Numbered from the stretch's first letter, positions 1 through 8,827 are shown. The stretch: 58,570 nucleotides of DNA from an uncultured Oxalobacteraceae bacterium (GCA_903862415.1 CAIOYD010000068.1:1-58570), one strand, 5' to 3'. Numbers and translations are program-made. Notes: generated from the letters alone by a model not told the origin.

Positions 1-142
1 GTGTATTAGCCCAACGGGCGTAATACACCATGTGGTGTATTAGCATCCAACGGGCGTAATACACCATGTGGTGTATTAGCATCCAACGGGCGTAATACAC
101 CATGTGGTGTATTAGCATCCAACGGGCGTAATACACCATGTG
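1..142. repeat. Tandem array of 36-bp palindromic repeats
   Basis: Three identical 36-bp units start at 35, 71 and 107. A 34-bp variant lacking two bases of the loop starts at 1, so the array may continue to the left of the window. Each unit has inverted arms GTGTATTA and TAATACAC around a loop containing CCAACGGG. There are no spacers, so this is not a CRISPR array. The sequence resembles the short palindromic intergenic repeats scattered in many proteobacterial genomes, and a degenerate relative lies at 3976-4000. It sits directly after the stop codon of the SDR gene, where the hairpins could stabilise or end the transcript (inference). Confidence 0.85.
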
Positions 143-146
143 CATT

Positions 147-1028
147 TTATGCCCGTTTCACCCGCTGCTGCAATTTCCTCATCCCCAAGTTAGTCAACCC
201 AGAAAACCACGCTGACGCTGATCCCGGAAAGCAACGATACAGCCAGTCTCCCATCCGGGCATCAAGACCCACCATGACACGATTGCGGCGTTGTTTGACG
301 GCCTGCAAAATAATGTCAGCAGCCTGTTCCGGACTAGTCATGGCAATGCGCTTGAAATTGGCATGCAGCGCTTTCGGGCTCGAGGCCAGCATGGAAATAT
401 CTCCCAAACGTGCCTGCTCAACCAGCCGCGTGCGGATTCCGCCGGGATGGACGCATAACACCCCGACCGTATACTGTCCGGGTTGCGATGGGTGTTTTCG
501 CTGGCGTAATTCTTCTCGCAGCGAATCGGAAAACGCCCGCACGGCTGCCTTGCTGGCATTGTAAATCGATTGCGTCGGAATCGAGATCAAACCAAACAGG
601 CTCGACACATTCACGATTACACTGTCAGGACGCAACTGCAATTGGGATGCAAAAGAACGACAGCCATGCACCACACCCCAGAAGTTGATATTCATGAGCC
701 AATGAGCATTTTCCAGCGACAGCTGCGCCACGGCATCCACCAGAGCGACGCCGGCATTATTGATGAGCACATCGGCACCACCATATTCCTTCAGGGCACG
801 TGCGGCCAGCGCGTCGAGTTCCTGCGGCTGGGCTACATCGCATAGTTGATAAACACAGGCGGTGCCGGCCTGACGGATGGAATCGGCAACAACAGCCAGC
901 CGTGGTGCATCGACATCAGCAAGCAACAAACGCGCACCCTCGCGCGCACACTGCCAGGCCAGCGCCTCACCGATACCGGAAGCCGCGCCGGTAATGACGA
1001 CAACTTTATCGTGCAATTGTCGCTTCAT
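147..1028 (-). CDS. SDR-family short-chain dehydrogenase/reductase
   Basis: A classical short-chain dehydrogenase of 293 residues, expected to oxidise or reduce an alcohol/ketone with NAD(P)(H) in the cytoplasm. The cofactor motif TGAASGIG is at residues 13-20, NNAG at 90-93, the catalytic serine near 142 and the YNASK active-site motif at 156-160 (Tyr156, Lys160). The length is slightly above the usual 250 because of a C-terminal extension. The start codon overlaps the stop of the monooxygenase gene (ATGA), so translation is probably coupled. A monooxygenase, an SDR and an HSL-type hydrolase are also grouped in the mycobacterial mymA operon, so this enzyme may handle a long-chain alcohol/ketone pair; the substrate cannot be read from the sequence. 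Confidence 0.9.
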   Translation of the reverse strand: MKRQLHDKVVVITGAASGIGEALAWQCAREGARLLLADVDAPRLAVVADSIRQAGTACVYQLCDVAQPQELDALAARALKEYGGADVLINNAGVALVDAVAQLSLENAHWLMNINFWGVVHGCRSFASQLQLRPDSVIVNVSSLFGLISIPTQSIYNASKAAVRAFSDSLREELRQRKHPSQPGQYTVGVLCVHPGGIRTRLVEQARLGDISMLASSPKALHANFKRIAMTSPEQAADIILQAVKQRRNRVMVGLDARMGDWLYRCFPGSASAWFSGLTNLGMRKLQQRVKRA

Positions 1029-2512
1029 GACTGGCCTCGTTGATACAGATGAAAACAGGATAAATCAAACCGACCAAGACGCCAACGCAACAAAAAAGTA
1101 AAGTCCGGCCAAAGCACCCGATTGCTGCCATCGGGAGCCAGATACCAGCTGCGACAACCACCGTCATTCCATACCGTATGCTGTAATTTCTTTTGCAGTT
1201 GCTGATTGTAATCCTGTTGCACCTGCTGCTTCACATCAAACGCACCGTGCTGCTTCAAGGCCTTCAGCGCCTGCATGACAAATCGGGACTGCGATTCGAT
1301 CACATACACCATCGAATTATGACCCAGACCAGTATTGGGTCCGGTCATGACAAACAGATTAGGAAAACCGGCCACCACCGTACCCAGATACGCTTGCGGT
1401 GTGGTGCCCCAGACTTCGTTGAGGCTCAGACCATCTTTACCGCGCACTTCAAAGGGCGCACCGGCATCGGCCACCTGAAAACCGGTGGCAGCGATTAACA
1501 CATCGAGTTCATGTTCGGCACCATCTGCCGTCACTACTCCGCGCGGGGTCACCTGAACCACGCCCTGATTAACCAGTGTCACATTGTCGCGTTTAAAGGC
1601 ACGGTAAAAATCATCTGACAACAAGATGCGTTTGCATCCAGGTGTATATGCTGGCGTGAGCGCATCAGTCAGACTGGTGCCGCTCAGACGGTGATGCAAA
1701 TGTTTGACCAGCATGTTTTTGAGCAGCTGCAGTATCCAGCGTGCCCGGCTGAAGGCCAACATGCGCGACTCCAGCTGCAAGTAAATCCACTGTCGGTTAA
1801 GCCGCTGTCGCCACGGATGGCGGCGATACAGTTCACGGGTTTTCTGCGGTATGAGTTTATCCCTGCGCGGCACGACCCAGGCGGCGGTGCGCTGAAACAC
1901 GGTCAACTGACCACAGGATGGCGCAATGGTCGGCACAATCTGAATCGCACTCGCACCGGTGCCGATGACACCAACACGTTTCCCCTCAAGCGCCACATCA
2001 TGGCGCCAGCGCGCAGAATGAAACATCGTGCCTTGAAAAGTTTCTAATCCGGGTACTTTAGGCATTTCCGGGCGACTCAGACCGCCGGTACCAAGCGCCA
2101 CCGTTCTGGCCAGATAACGGCTGCCATCAGCGAGCGACACACACCAGCACAACTGTGACTGATCCCAGACCGTGCTGACCACCTCGGCATTGAACTGCAT
2201 ATCTGGTCGCAAACCACCTTCATCCGCACAGCGATTCAGATAGGCTTCAATTTCGGCCTGAGGCGGATACAAACGACTCCAGTCCGGATTGGGCATAAAG
2301 GAGAGCGAATATAAATTCGAGGGAATATCACAGGCCGCACCGGGATAATGATTGTCGCGCCAGGTGCCGCCCACGCTGGCCGCTTTTTCCAGCAGTCGCC
2401 AGCGATAACCGGCCTGCCGGAGTTGCAGCGCCAGGCACAGGCCGGAAAAACCGCTGCCTATGATAAGCACGTCGAGTATGTCGCCGTCTGTTGAAGTATG
2501 CATGTTATCCAT
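1025..2512 (-). CDS. Flavin-dependent monooxygenase, Baeyer-Villiger type
   Basis: A class B flavoprotein monooxygenase of 495 residues using FAD and NADPH. The first Rossmann motif GSGFSG is near residue 20 and the second, GTGASA, near 185. Between them lies a Baeyer-Villiger fingerprint of the form F-x-G-x3-H-x3-W (about residues 160-170). The YPGAACD motif near 58 places it with cyclic/aryl ketone monooxygenase-like proteins rather than the AlmA/EthA group, which usually has RYPGIRSDS. A GTG codon at 2515 overlaps the upstream stop and is an alternative start; ATG at 2512 is preferred because a GGA lies at suitable distance. It is the second gene of a DUF2147-monooxygenase-SDR unit. It likely inserts oxygen into a ketone, yielding an ester for the nearby hydrolase (inference). 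Confidence 0.88.
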   Translation of the reverse strand: MDNMHTSTDGDILDVLIIGSGFSGLCLALQLRQAGYRWRLLEKAASVGGTWRDNHYPGAACDIPSNLYSLSFMPNPDWSRLYPPQAEIEAYLNRCADEGGLRPDMQFNAEVVSTVWDQSQLCWCVSLADGSRYLARTVALGTGGLSRPEMPKVPGLETFQGTMFHSARWRHDVALEGKRVGVIGTGASAIQIVPTIAPSCGQLTVFQRTAAWVVPRRDKLIPQKTRELYRRHPWRQRLNRQWIYLQLESRMLAFSRARWILQLLKNMLVKHLHHRLSGTSLTDALTPAYTPGCKRILLSDDFYRAFKRDNVTLVNQGVVQVTPRGVVTADGAEHELDVLIAATGFQVADAGAPFEVRGKDGLSLNEVWGTTPQAYLGTVVAGFPNLFVMTGPNTGLGHNSMVYVIESQSRFVMQALKALKQHGAFDVKQQVQQDYNQQLQKKLQHTVWNDGGCRSWYLAPDGSNRVLWPDFTFLLRWRLGRFDLSCFHLYQRGQS

Positions 2513-2514
2513 CA

Positions 2515-2964
2515 CTATTCCATTCGCAACCAGTGTTGCGTTTTACCAAAAAAAGGGGTGCCAAGATAGCCGCGCACCATCAGCGTTTTCCCCTGCAGTT
2601 TGACCTGCACATCGTAAATTTTGCCTTCATAGGGTTCGAGAATTTTCCCTCCCACCCACAGGTCACCTGCATCAGTTGACGCTCTGAGTCCCCACATCAG
2701 TGTTAAACCGATGATAGCGGCATCTTTGTTTTCTCCGGTGCACAGCTTGCAACGGGCATTTTTTGCAATCAGCGGATCAAGCAAATCAACAATCACGGCA
2801 TTCCATACACCGGCTTGTTCCGATATACGCACCAGCGCGGTTGCTTTACCGGATTCCGGCTTGATGGTTTGCCACAGACCCGCTGGAGTAGCCGGATCGT
2901 GTGCCGAGGCAGGAGACCAAAACAGCGCCAGTACCACCAACAAGCAATAAGATTTACTCCACAT
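2515..2964 (-). CDS. DUF2147 secreted protein
   Basis: A 149-residue exported protein of the DUF2147 family, whose biochemical role is unknown. The N-terminus has a signal peptide ending around SPASA. The mature part shows the family's conserved pattern: a CKLC pair, an IIGL stretch, WVGGKILEPYEGK and a C-terminal VRGYLG...FGKTQHW. The start at 2964 is chosen because a GGGGG tract precedes it; an upstream frame extends to 2988 but would run into the palindrome at 2982. It is the first gene of the unit leading into the monooxygenase. DUF2147 proteins often sit beside lipid or steroid catabolic genes (family knowledge), which fits this context. Confidence 0.85.
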   Translation of the reverse strand: MWSKSYCLLVVLALFWSPASAHDPATPAGLWQTIKPESGKATALVRISEQAGVWNAVIVDLLDPLIAKNARCKLCTGENKDAAIIGLTLMWGLRASTDAGDLWVGGKILEPYEGKIYDVQVKLQGKTLMVRGYLGTPFFGKTQHWLRME

Positions 2965-2981
2965 AACACCCCCAACAACTA

Positions 2982-2997
2982 CATACACTAGTGTATG
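2982..2997. promoter_or_regulatory. Perfect 16-bp palindrome, candidate operator
   Basis: CATACACTAGTGTATG is a perfect palindrome ending 17 bases upstream of the DUF2147 start codon. Its core ATACA-C/G-TAGTGTAT is shared, with one difference in 14 bases, by the palindrome in the acyl-CoA ligase promoter at 10562-10579. The size and symmetry fit a TetR-type dimeric repressor site. No regulator gene is nearby, so the binding protein is unknown. A clear -35/-10 pair could not be assigned here. Confidence 0.6.
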
Positions 2998-3035
2998 GAA
3001 AAGATTTTATCACAGCTATTAACAACGTCGTGTGA

Positions 3036-3929
3036 TTATTTTTTTTGAGCGGCAACAAACTGTCCCGTCTCACGCAAACAGGCGCGGGCTTCGGGCAGAA
3101 TCAGCATGGTCGGCCAGGCATGCGGTACACCGGAGCGCAATTCCAGCCGCGACTGCACACCGGCAGCGATGGCTTTATCATGCAGACGACGTGCATCATC
3201 GAGCAAGACTTCGGTATTACTGGCAAAAATCAGTAGCGGCGGCAAACCGGTCAGGTCAGCAAACAGCGGTGAAGCCAGCGGATCAGTGGCATCCCTTCCC
3301 TGCAAATAAATTTGCGCCGCTTTGGGCAAACTGTCGGGATTAAACATCACATCAGCCTGTGCCATTGTCTGCATCGACTGGCCGCTACAGCTTAAATCCA
3401 CCCACGGAGAAAACAGCAGCGCACCGGCAGGCATGGGCAGTTGTTGCGTACGTGCGGACAGCAGGCATGCCAGCGCCAGTCCAGCACCCGCCGAATCACC
3501 GGCAACAAATAATTTACCGGGTGCCGTAGTTTTCAATAGATGGGTATACCAGGCCAGAGCATCCTGTATCGCTTCCGGATACGGATGTTCTGGTGCCAGC
3601 CGGTAGTCGACGGAAATCACCCGCGCTTTGGCTGTTCGGCTCAGATAAGCACACACTGGCCGGTGGGTCGCGACGGTACCAAAAAAATAACCGCCACCGT
3701 GAAAATACAGAATCGTCGCATCAGACGAGTCGGTGACGAACATTTCGGCAGCACACAGCGTGTCGGTCGCCTCCAGCGGGGTGCAGTGAATATCGGCTGG
3801 GGGCGGCAGCTGTTTGGCCGCCAGCGCATTCATGCGCTCGCGGGCGCGCTCGACATGGATCGGAGTATTGGGCGCCGGTTTAAAAAAATGACGCAAATAA
3901 AAATTGACTGCTATAGCCTGAAAACTCAT
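3036..3929 (-). CDS. Alpha/beta hydrolase, hormone-sensitive lipase family
   Basis: A 297-residue esterase/lipase of the HSL (family IV) group. The oxyanion-hole motif HGGG is at residues 77-80 and the nucleophile motif GDSAG at 144-148 (Ser146). The acidic residue is probably in DPLASPLF and the catalytic histidine in GVPHAWP near the C-terminus. The ATG at 3929 is preferred over a TTG at 3956. There is no signal peptide, so it is probably cytoplasmic. It may cleave esters made by the Baeyer-Villiger enzyme or take part in lipid turnover, as LipR is thought to do in mymA-type clusters (inference). Its leader and first four codons are duplicated upstream (3918-4039). Confidence 0.9.
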   Translation of the reverse strand: MSFQAIAVNFYLRHFFKPAPNTPIHVERARERMNALAAKQLPPPADIHCTPLEATDTLCAAEMFVTDSSDATILYFHGGGYFFGTVATHRPVCAYLSRTAKARVISVDYRLAPEHPYPEAIQDALAWYTHLLKTTAPGKLFVAGDSAGAGLALACLLSARTQQLPMPAGALLFSPWVDLSCSGQSMQTMAQADVMFNPDSLPKAAQIYLQGRDATDPLASPLFADLTGLPPLLIFASNTEVLLDDARRLHDKAIAAGVQSRLELRSGVPHAWPTMLILPEARACLRETGQFVAAQKK

Positions 3930-4039
3930 TGAAGTGACCGTTTCTTGATTAAACAAATTAAATAAACTTAATAACGGTGTATTACGCTGCGCGTGACACC
4001 CTACTTACTGAAAACTCATTGAAGCGACTGTTTCTTGAT
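3918..4039. repeat. Direct repeat of the hydrolase leader and first codons
   Basis: Bases 3918-3949 and 4008-4039 are 32-bp direct copies with two mismatches, 90 bp apart. The left copy contains the hydrolase start codon and first four codons. In the right copy the same ATG would encode only MSFQ followed by a stop. This looks like a small duplication of the 5' end, or the remnant of a lost paralogue, with a palindromic repeat between the copies. Confidence 0.8.
3976..4000. repeat. Single degenerate palindromic intergenic repeat
   Basis: GGTGTATTACGC followed by a short loop and GACACC resembles the reverse complement of the units at 1-142 (GGTGTATTACGC...TAATACACC). The right arm is decayed. 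It lies between the two leader copies at 3918-4039. Confidence 0.6.
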
Positions 4040-4064
4040 CAGATTAAAAATCAGTCAAATTACC

Positions 4065-5423
4065 TCATTGCAGCCGCTCCACAGCCGGCATATTCCACTG
4101 CCCGCTGAGCAACTCGGGTCTGGGCCAATACATGCGCGCCATCAGGGTAAAAGCGGCGTTTGCGGTGACAGGCAACCAGTTGGCCAGTCTGGCCGCTTCT
4201 GGCGGCTGTGCCTGCAACCATAAATCGAGTGAACCATCGGAATTAAAAACCAGCGCATCACGGTCACCCAGGGCATAGCGTTTTTGCACCACATTGAGCA
4301 GATAATTATCCGCCCCATACACCGTCACCGACCAGAAGGCCCGCACCGGTGGCAGTTCACCGGCAGCAAAATGCAAGCGGTAACGAAACTGTCCGTTGAG
4401 TGGCTGCTGCTGTGCATCGAGCTGGGTGCTGGAATAAATCGCATCCGCAGGCAAATTGGCACCCAGTCCGACCATGGCGACAGCCGCACGCACGGCATAA
4501 TTATCACCGTAATTCCCCAGTATCGGTGGCGGCGTTACCCAGCCACGCACACTGCCGACAGGATTTTTTAACACTGCCGCCACTTTGCGATCCGCCAGCC
4601 AGCGACCTGTAGCCATGCGCCACTGCTGCAGCCAATTCCATTGCACCGACGTTCCGGCATGCACCCCAAGCTGACTTAATTGCAGCAGCATCGCCTCATC
4701 GGCCGCACTGGCCGGATTTTGTACCAGCAGCATGGCAAAGCGATTAAAAAAATCCCGCGTCGACATGGCGCTGAGCTGATCAAACGGCGCTGCCGGTTTA
4801 TTCAGCGCTGGCGTCCATGCCAATAAGGGCTGCGGATTGAGTGCCTGTAACTGTATGCCATCCTGAAGTTGATGCACCAGCGGATAATCTGCCACGCCAT
4901 TGGTTTGCGTACGCCCGATCAGCCACACCAGCTGTGTCGGTGCGCGCAACAGCGTTCTTCCAACCGGAATCTGGCCTTGCCAGTCGTGCGCCACCAAAAA
5001 ATAATGGCCCGGTCCGGTGCCGGTAGTGCGGGTGCCGAGTGCGGCAAAGACATTAGTCCAGGCATCCATGAGTGGCAATACCGCATAGCGTTGTTCATTG
5101 GCAGCCACATCCAGCAGCCAGGGTCCCTGCTGCATATCGATGAAGGCAGTGCTGTACAGGGTATCCACATTCGGACGCACCACTTCATGGAAATCGGCGT
5201 CAGGAAATTGCCGCACCTGACGCAACTGATTTGGCGGACCTATCGTCATACTGGCATTCACACGGGTGACGTCCATCATCACCAGTGGATAAGCAAACAG
5301 ATAGGCTTCGGCACTTTTTCTGATTTGTTCAAGCTGCAGATAAACCATGCCCGACAACACGATCAGCAAACCCAGAATGGCGATCATCCGCCCAATGGAG
5401 GCACGCCTGTGCGGACTAAGCAT
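4065..5423 (-). CDS. DUF1254/DUF1214 domain protein
   Basis: A 452-residue protein with an N-terminal membrane anchor or uncleaved signal (about residues 12-30), a DUF1254 domain (AYPLVMMD, RPNVDTLYS, about residues 40-170) and a C-terminal DUF1214 domain (FWSVTVYGADNY onward, about 355-440). The family is widespread and often near lipid and hydrocarbon genes, but no activity is firmly assigned. Its start overlaps the GST-like gene by 8 bases, showing tight coupling in the same transcript. It is probably periplasmic, tethered to the inner membrane (inference). Confidence 0.88.
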   Translation of the reverse strand: MLSPHRRASIGRMIAILGLLIVLSGMVYLQLEQIRKSAEAYLFAYPLVMMDVTRVNASMTIGPPNQLRQVRQFPDADFHEVVRPNVDTLYSTAFIDMQQGPWLLDVAANEQRYAVLPLMDAWTNVFAALGTRTTGTGPGHYFLVAHDWQGQIPVGRTLLRAPTQLVWLIGRTQTNGVADYPLVHQLQDGIQLQALNPQPLLAWTPALNKPAAPFDQLSAMSTRDFFNRFAMLLVQNPASAADEAMLLQLSQLGVHAGTSVQWNWLQQWRMATGRWLADRKVAAVLKNPVGSVRGWVTPPPILGNYGDNYAVRAAVAMVGLGANLPADAIYSSTQLDAQQQPLNGQFRYRLHFAAGELPPVRAFWSVTVYGADNYLLNVVQKRYALGDRDALVFNSDGSLDLWLQAQPPEAARLANWLPVTANAAFTLMARMYWPRPELLSGQWNMPAVERLQ

Positions 5424-6528
5424 GGACCACCTTCACGCGCAGGCCGCAGCGTTCGAGCCGTGGAATGGTCAGGTTCAGCAATGCTTCACCACCGAGCGGC
5501 TGCAGCCAGTGGCGAACCTGTTGTTGCTCCTCCGACGTCATGACGGCATAACAATCCAAAGTCCGTTGCACCATCCACAGGGTATAGGGCAGCGCTTTTC
5601 GTTTAAACCGTCCCTGCCCCATGGGGAATTCAATTTCATCCAGACGACGAGGCAATATTTTTCCCGCTGGCCAGTCCTTGAGCAAGCTCTTGAGCTGGGA
5701 ATTAATGGCAGCAAGCATGGGAACAAATTCGTGGAAAATCACGGCAAATACCGGATTCAGAGTCGCTGCTATCTGGTCCTGCGGCAGTAAAGTGGCCGCC
5801 ACTGGTGGCTGCGGCTGTGCCATACGCTCTATCCAGGCGTGCAGATGTGGACGTGGCGCTATCCATTCACGCGCTGGCCAGGGATCGCGCCCCAGATGCG
5901 CATACATGCTGCCGACCAGTCCAAAATCCCCGGTTGTGGGATGGTCGCCAAATAAAAACGGCTGCACAGCAAAATGCGCTTCGAGCAAATCCAGCATGGC
6001 CAGGGTCGATTGTTCCATCAGGGTGAACTGTTCTGAGCGCACGCCAACGTCCGGCAAATAACTGCGCAGCGTGGCGGCCACATAGCCAACTGCCCGCCGC
6101 TGCAGCCAAGCGGGAAAATGCGGCAGCAAAGCGGCTCCTGCTTCGCGTTCAAACAGAGAATAATTTTCCGGGTACGACCAGCGTGTATGCATGGCCACCG
6201 GCACCCACCATTCATCGCCCCAGGCTTCCATGAGCGAAGCCGCAAACCGTTGCACCGGCGTGGCAGGCACGACCGGCAAGGCGGGAAACTGCTGCTCCAG
6301 CACATCCATGATCACGCTCGAATCCTGCAGCCAGTCACCCTCGGGATTCACCAGTACCGGCATGACAACTGCACCGGTATGTTTTTTGATTTTGTGCAGC
6401 AGCGTGAACATGTTCACCTGACGGTACTCAAAGGGAATCTGCTTATAACGCAGATAGCACATCACTTTGCCGCTGAAGTAAGACAGATGCCAGCCAAATA
6501 AGGTGTATGGTGTTTTCATGTGCGCCAT
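5416..6528 (-). CDS. Glutathione S-transferase-like protein with C-terminal extension
   Basis: A 370-residue protein with an N-terminal thioredoxin-like GST domain (about residues 5-85, with a VMPVLVNPEG stretch holding the cis-proline and a DSSVIMD stretch matching the glutathione-contact region) and an all-helical GST C-domain. It is about 150 residues longer than a typical GST, so a further helical domain follows. Similar long GST-fold proteins occur in hydrocarbon and xenobiotic clusters (family knowledge). It lies 5 bases after the sulfatase stop and overlaps the DUF1254 gene. It could conjugate or isomerise an intermediate of the pathway; the substrate is unknown. Met4 (6519) is an alternative start. 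Confidence 0.82.
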   Translation of the reverse strand: MAHMKTPYTLFGWHLSYFSGKVMCYLRYKQIPFEYRQVNMFTLLHKIKKHTGAVVMPVLVNPEGDWLQDSSVIMDVLEQQFPALPVVPATPVQRFAASLMEAWGDEWWVPVAMHTRWSYPENYSLFEREAGAALLPHFPAWLQRRAVGYVAATLRSYLPDVGVRSEQFTLMEQSTLAMLDLLEAHFAVQPFLFGDHPTTGDFGLVGSMYAHLGRDPWPAREWIAPRPHLHAWIERMAQPQPPVAATLLPQDQIAATLNPVFAVIFHEFVPMLAAINSQLKSLLKDWPAGKILPRRLDEIEFPMGQGRFKRKALPYTLWMVQRTLDCYAVMTSEEQQQVRHWLQPLGGEALLNLTIPRLERCGLRVKVVHA

Positions 6529-6533
6529 TGCCC

Positions 6534-8186
6534 TTAATTGGACCAGTAAGTGTATTCATCATCCGGACTTTCCGGCTGATCTAAGGTTTTATCGATCAGC
6601 ACCGGCATTCTCAGATACGACGACCATAAGGGCGGCGGCATGGCAGCGTGATGTTTGACCAGCACGGCTTTCATTTGCGCCAGTCGCTCCGGTTGCGTCA
6701 GAGCCAGATTATGATGCTCGGTCGGATCGGTACTCAAATCAAACAGCCAGTCTTTTTTGGGAAATTCCGACACGATCAGTTTCCAGCCATTTTCCTGCAG
6801 CGTGCGCAAACCGCCATCACGCCAAAACAACGGACGCTCTGGCTGCAATGCCGGACTGGCGGTTAAAAATGGCAACAGATTGACTCCATCAACAACCCGA
6901 TCCGCCGGCAAACTTCCCTGTGCTGCCGCCACCACGGTAGGCAGAATATCGATATTCGACACCGGATGGTGATACACCGTACCGGGGGCAATATGACCGG
7001 GCCACTGGGCCATAAAGGGTACGCGCACGCCACCTTCAAACTGGGTCAGTTTCCAGCCGCGATAGGGTTGATTCAAATCCGGCAAACCGATGTAGTTGGG
7101 TGCGCCATTATCGCTGGCAAAAAACACGATGGTGTTTTGCTCCAGCCCTTCTTCACGCAACGTTTGCATTACCCGACCGACACTGCGGTCAATCGAGCGC
7201 ACCATAGCCAGATACACCCGGCGACGATGATCCGGCACGTTCGCGAGCGCATCATAATCCGCTTTACTGGCTTGCAGCGGCGTATGCACGCCCCAATGCG
7301 CCAGATACAAAAAGAATGGCCGGTGTTTATTTTGCCGGATCGCATTCACGGCTTCATCGGTAAAATAATCGGTTAAATATTTATTCGGTTCAAACCAGTG
7401 ACCGGCGTTATAACTGACGCCAAAGCGCATATTCGGCCAGAGGAATTTATCGATCGGATCAAAATCCTGTTTGGAATTGACTACGTCCGGACTGTTTTCC
7501 GGCAAATACAAACCGCTTTCCATGAACAGGCTTTCATCAAAGCCCTGATTATTCGGTCGCATCTGTTTTGTGCTGCCCAGATGCCATTTGCCAATATGGA
7601 TGGTGTGATAACCCTGAGGTTTGAGCAGTTTGGCGATCGTCATTTCGGATGGTGGCAGACCGAGGTCATCAAAGCCTTTCATTTCTGAGAGTCGTTCTTT
7701 ATCGATGATGACCGGGTGCTGACGCCTGGGGTCAGAAAACAGCGTTCCGGCCACAAGGCCCATGGCACCGGGCACCGGCGTAAATTCCACCCCGAAGCGC
7801 CACGGATAACGTCCGGTCAGCAGAGCCGCGCGCGACACGGTACACACTGCCGCACCGGCATAACCATCGGCAAAATTGACCCCGTTGTGGGCCAGTGCAT
7901 CGATATTCGGCGTGGCCACACCTTCGGCACCATGTCCGCCACCATTGACGCTGACATCATTGATGCCCATGTCGTCGGCCAGAATTACAATCACATTCGG
8001 CCTTGCCGCCGAGGCTGTTAGCTGCGCCGGTTCAGCCATCCAGTTAACGGCATGATAGGCTTCACGCGGGTGTGCAAGATCGGTATACCAGCCGAGCGAA
8101 TACTGTAAAAAATATAGTCGGTTCAGATAGGCCAGCGCCAGCAGAGCGAGCAGCAGTAATGCTGCAATGGTTAATTTTCTTTTCAT
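6534..8186 (-). CDS. Type I sulfatase (arylsulfatase family)
   Basis: A 550-residue sulfatase with an N-terminal hydrophobic anchor or signal. The metal-binding ILADDMG and the active-site signature CTVSRAALLTGR are both present. Cys is the residue normally converted to formylglycine, but the usual Pro/Ala two positions later is Val here. Other landmarks are HIGKWHLG, FASDNGAPN and GVRVPFMAQWPG. The start at 8186 is chosen because AAGGAA precedes it; an ATG at 8207 overlapping the previous stop is possible. It would remove sulfate from aryl or alkyl esters outside the cytoplasm. A sulfatase inside a lipid-type cluster hints at a sulfated substrate (inference). Confidence 0.92.
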   Translation of the reverse strand: MKRKLTIAALLLLALLALAYLNRLYFLQYSLGWYTDLAHPREAYHAVNWMAEPAQLTASAARPNVIVILADDMGINDVSVNGGGHGAEGVATPNIDALAHNGVNFADGYAGAAVCTVSRAALLTGRYPWRFGVEFTPVPGAMGLVAGTLFSDPRRQHPVIIDKERLSEMKGFDDLGLPPSEMTIAKLLKPQGYHTIHIGKWHLGSTKQMRPNNQGFDESLFMESGLYLPENSPDVVNSKQDFDPIDKFLWPNMRFGVSYNAGHWFEPNKYLTDYFTDEAVNAIRQNKHRPFFLYLAHWGVHTPLQASKADYDALANVPDHRRRVYLAMVRSIDRSVGRVMQTLREEGLEQNTIVFFASDNGAPNYIGLPDLNQPYRGWKLTQFEGGVRVPFMAQWPGHIAPGTVYHHPVSNIDILPTVVAAAQGSLPADRVVDGVNLLPFLTASPALQPERPLFWRDGGLRTLQENGWKLIVSEFPKKDWLFDLSTDPTEHHNLALTQPERLAQMKAVLVKHHAAMPPPLWSSYLRMPVLIDKTLDQPESPDDEYTYWSN

Positions 8187-8203
8187 GGAAACATTCCTTG
8201 GTT

Positions 8204-8827
8204 TCATACAGTCACCCAACACATCAGGGCATACACACTGAACAGCCCCAACGCCAGCAACGTGCGGATAAAAAACAGACTGATGACGGGACGGACCGGA
8301 AATACCAGCGTGGTTTGTATCGCAGCCCACTTATGCACCGAGACATTTTTCCCCATAATGGCCGTGACGGAACGTAAAAAATCGCGGCGGCTGCGATAGC
8401 GTACCAGCGCGACGGCCTGCCAATATTCCTGCCCGGCGGCTTCAATAAACGAACCGCGACGAAAGGCATAAAACAGCGGGATATTGGCGTAACGCAGCAA
8501 CTTGGGTAAAAACAATCGCCCATAGCGGCGGTCAGCGGCGAGTGCACTGGCGCTGTGCTGCTGGGTATAACTGGCTGGATACTGAGCCTGGTCACGGTAC
8601 TTGATCAAGTTCGCCATTACAAACTCACGGCCATCATCGTTTTCCAGCAGCGTGGCAATTTGCGGCAGGAGCTCACTGTGATCCAGTTCCAGCGGATACT
8701 GATGCAGTTGATCAAAAAATGCCGCGATTTCTTGCTGCGTGAGAGGCGCGCTGTTACCGCCATACCAGCTGACGATGACAATAAATACCACCAGCAATAA
8801 CACCAGTAAAACCGGATGCGCCATCAT
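8204..8827 (-). CDS. Conserved membrane protein of unknown function
   Basis: A 207-residue protein with one transmembrane segment at the N-terminus (residues 4-22) and another at the C-terminus (about 180-205), with a soluble domain between. The stretch EYWQAVALVRYRSRRDFL resembles the tail of DUF1330/EthD-like ferredoxin folds, but this is a weak impression. The MM start has an AGGGG ribosome site. The gene ends 27 bases after the acyl-CoA ligase and its stop overlaps a possible sulfatase start, so it belongs to the same operon. A role at the membrane in substrate entry or modification is possible but unproven. Confidence 0.65.
   Translation of the reverse strand: MMAHPVLLVLLLVVFIVIVSWYGGNSAPLTQQEIAAFFDQLHQYPLELDHSELLPQIATLLENDDGREFVMANLIKYRDQAQYPASYTQQHSASALAADRRYGRLFLPKLLRYANIPLFYAFRRGSFIEAAGQEYWQAVALVRYRSRRDFLRSVTAIMGKNVSVHKWAAIQTTLVFPVRPVISLFFIRTLLALGLFSVYALMCWVTV

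Noticed and set aside
1-142. Possible CRISPR array (36-bp repeats)
   Set aside because: Units are directly adjacent with no spacers, are palindromic, and no cas gene is present.
1025-2512. AlmA-type long-chain alkane monooxygenase
   Set aside because: Length is similar, but the YPGAACD region and the Baeyer-Villiger fingerprint fit the other subgroup better than the RYPGIRSDS type.
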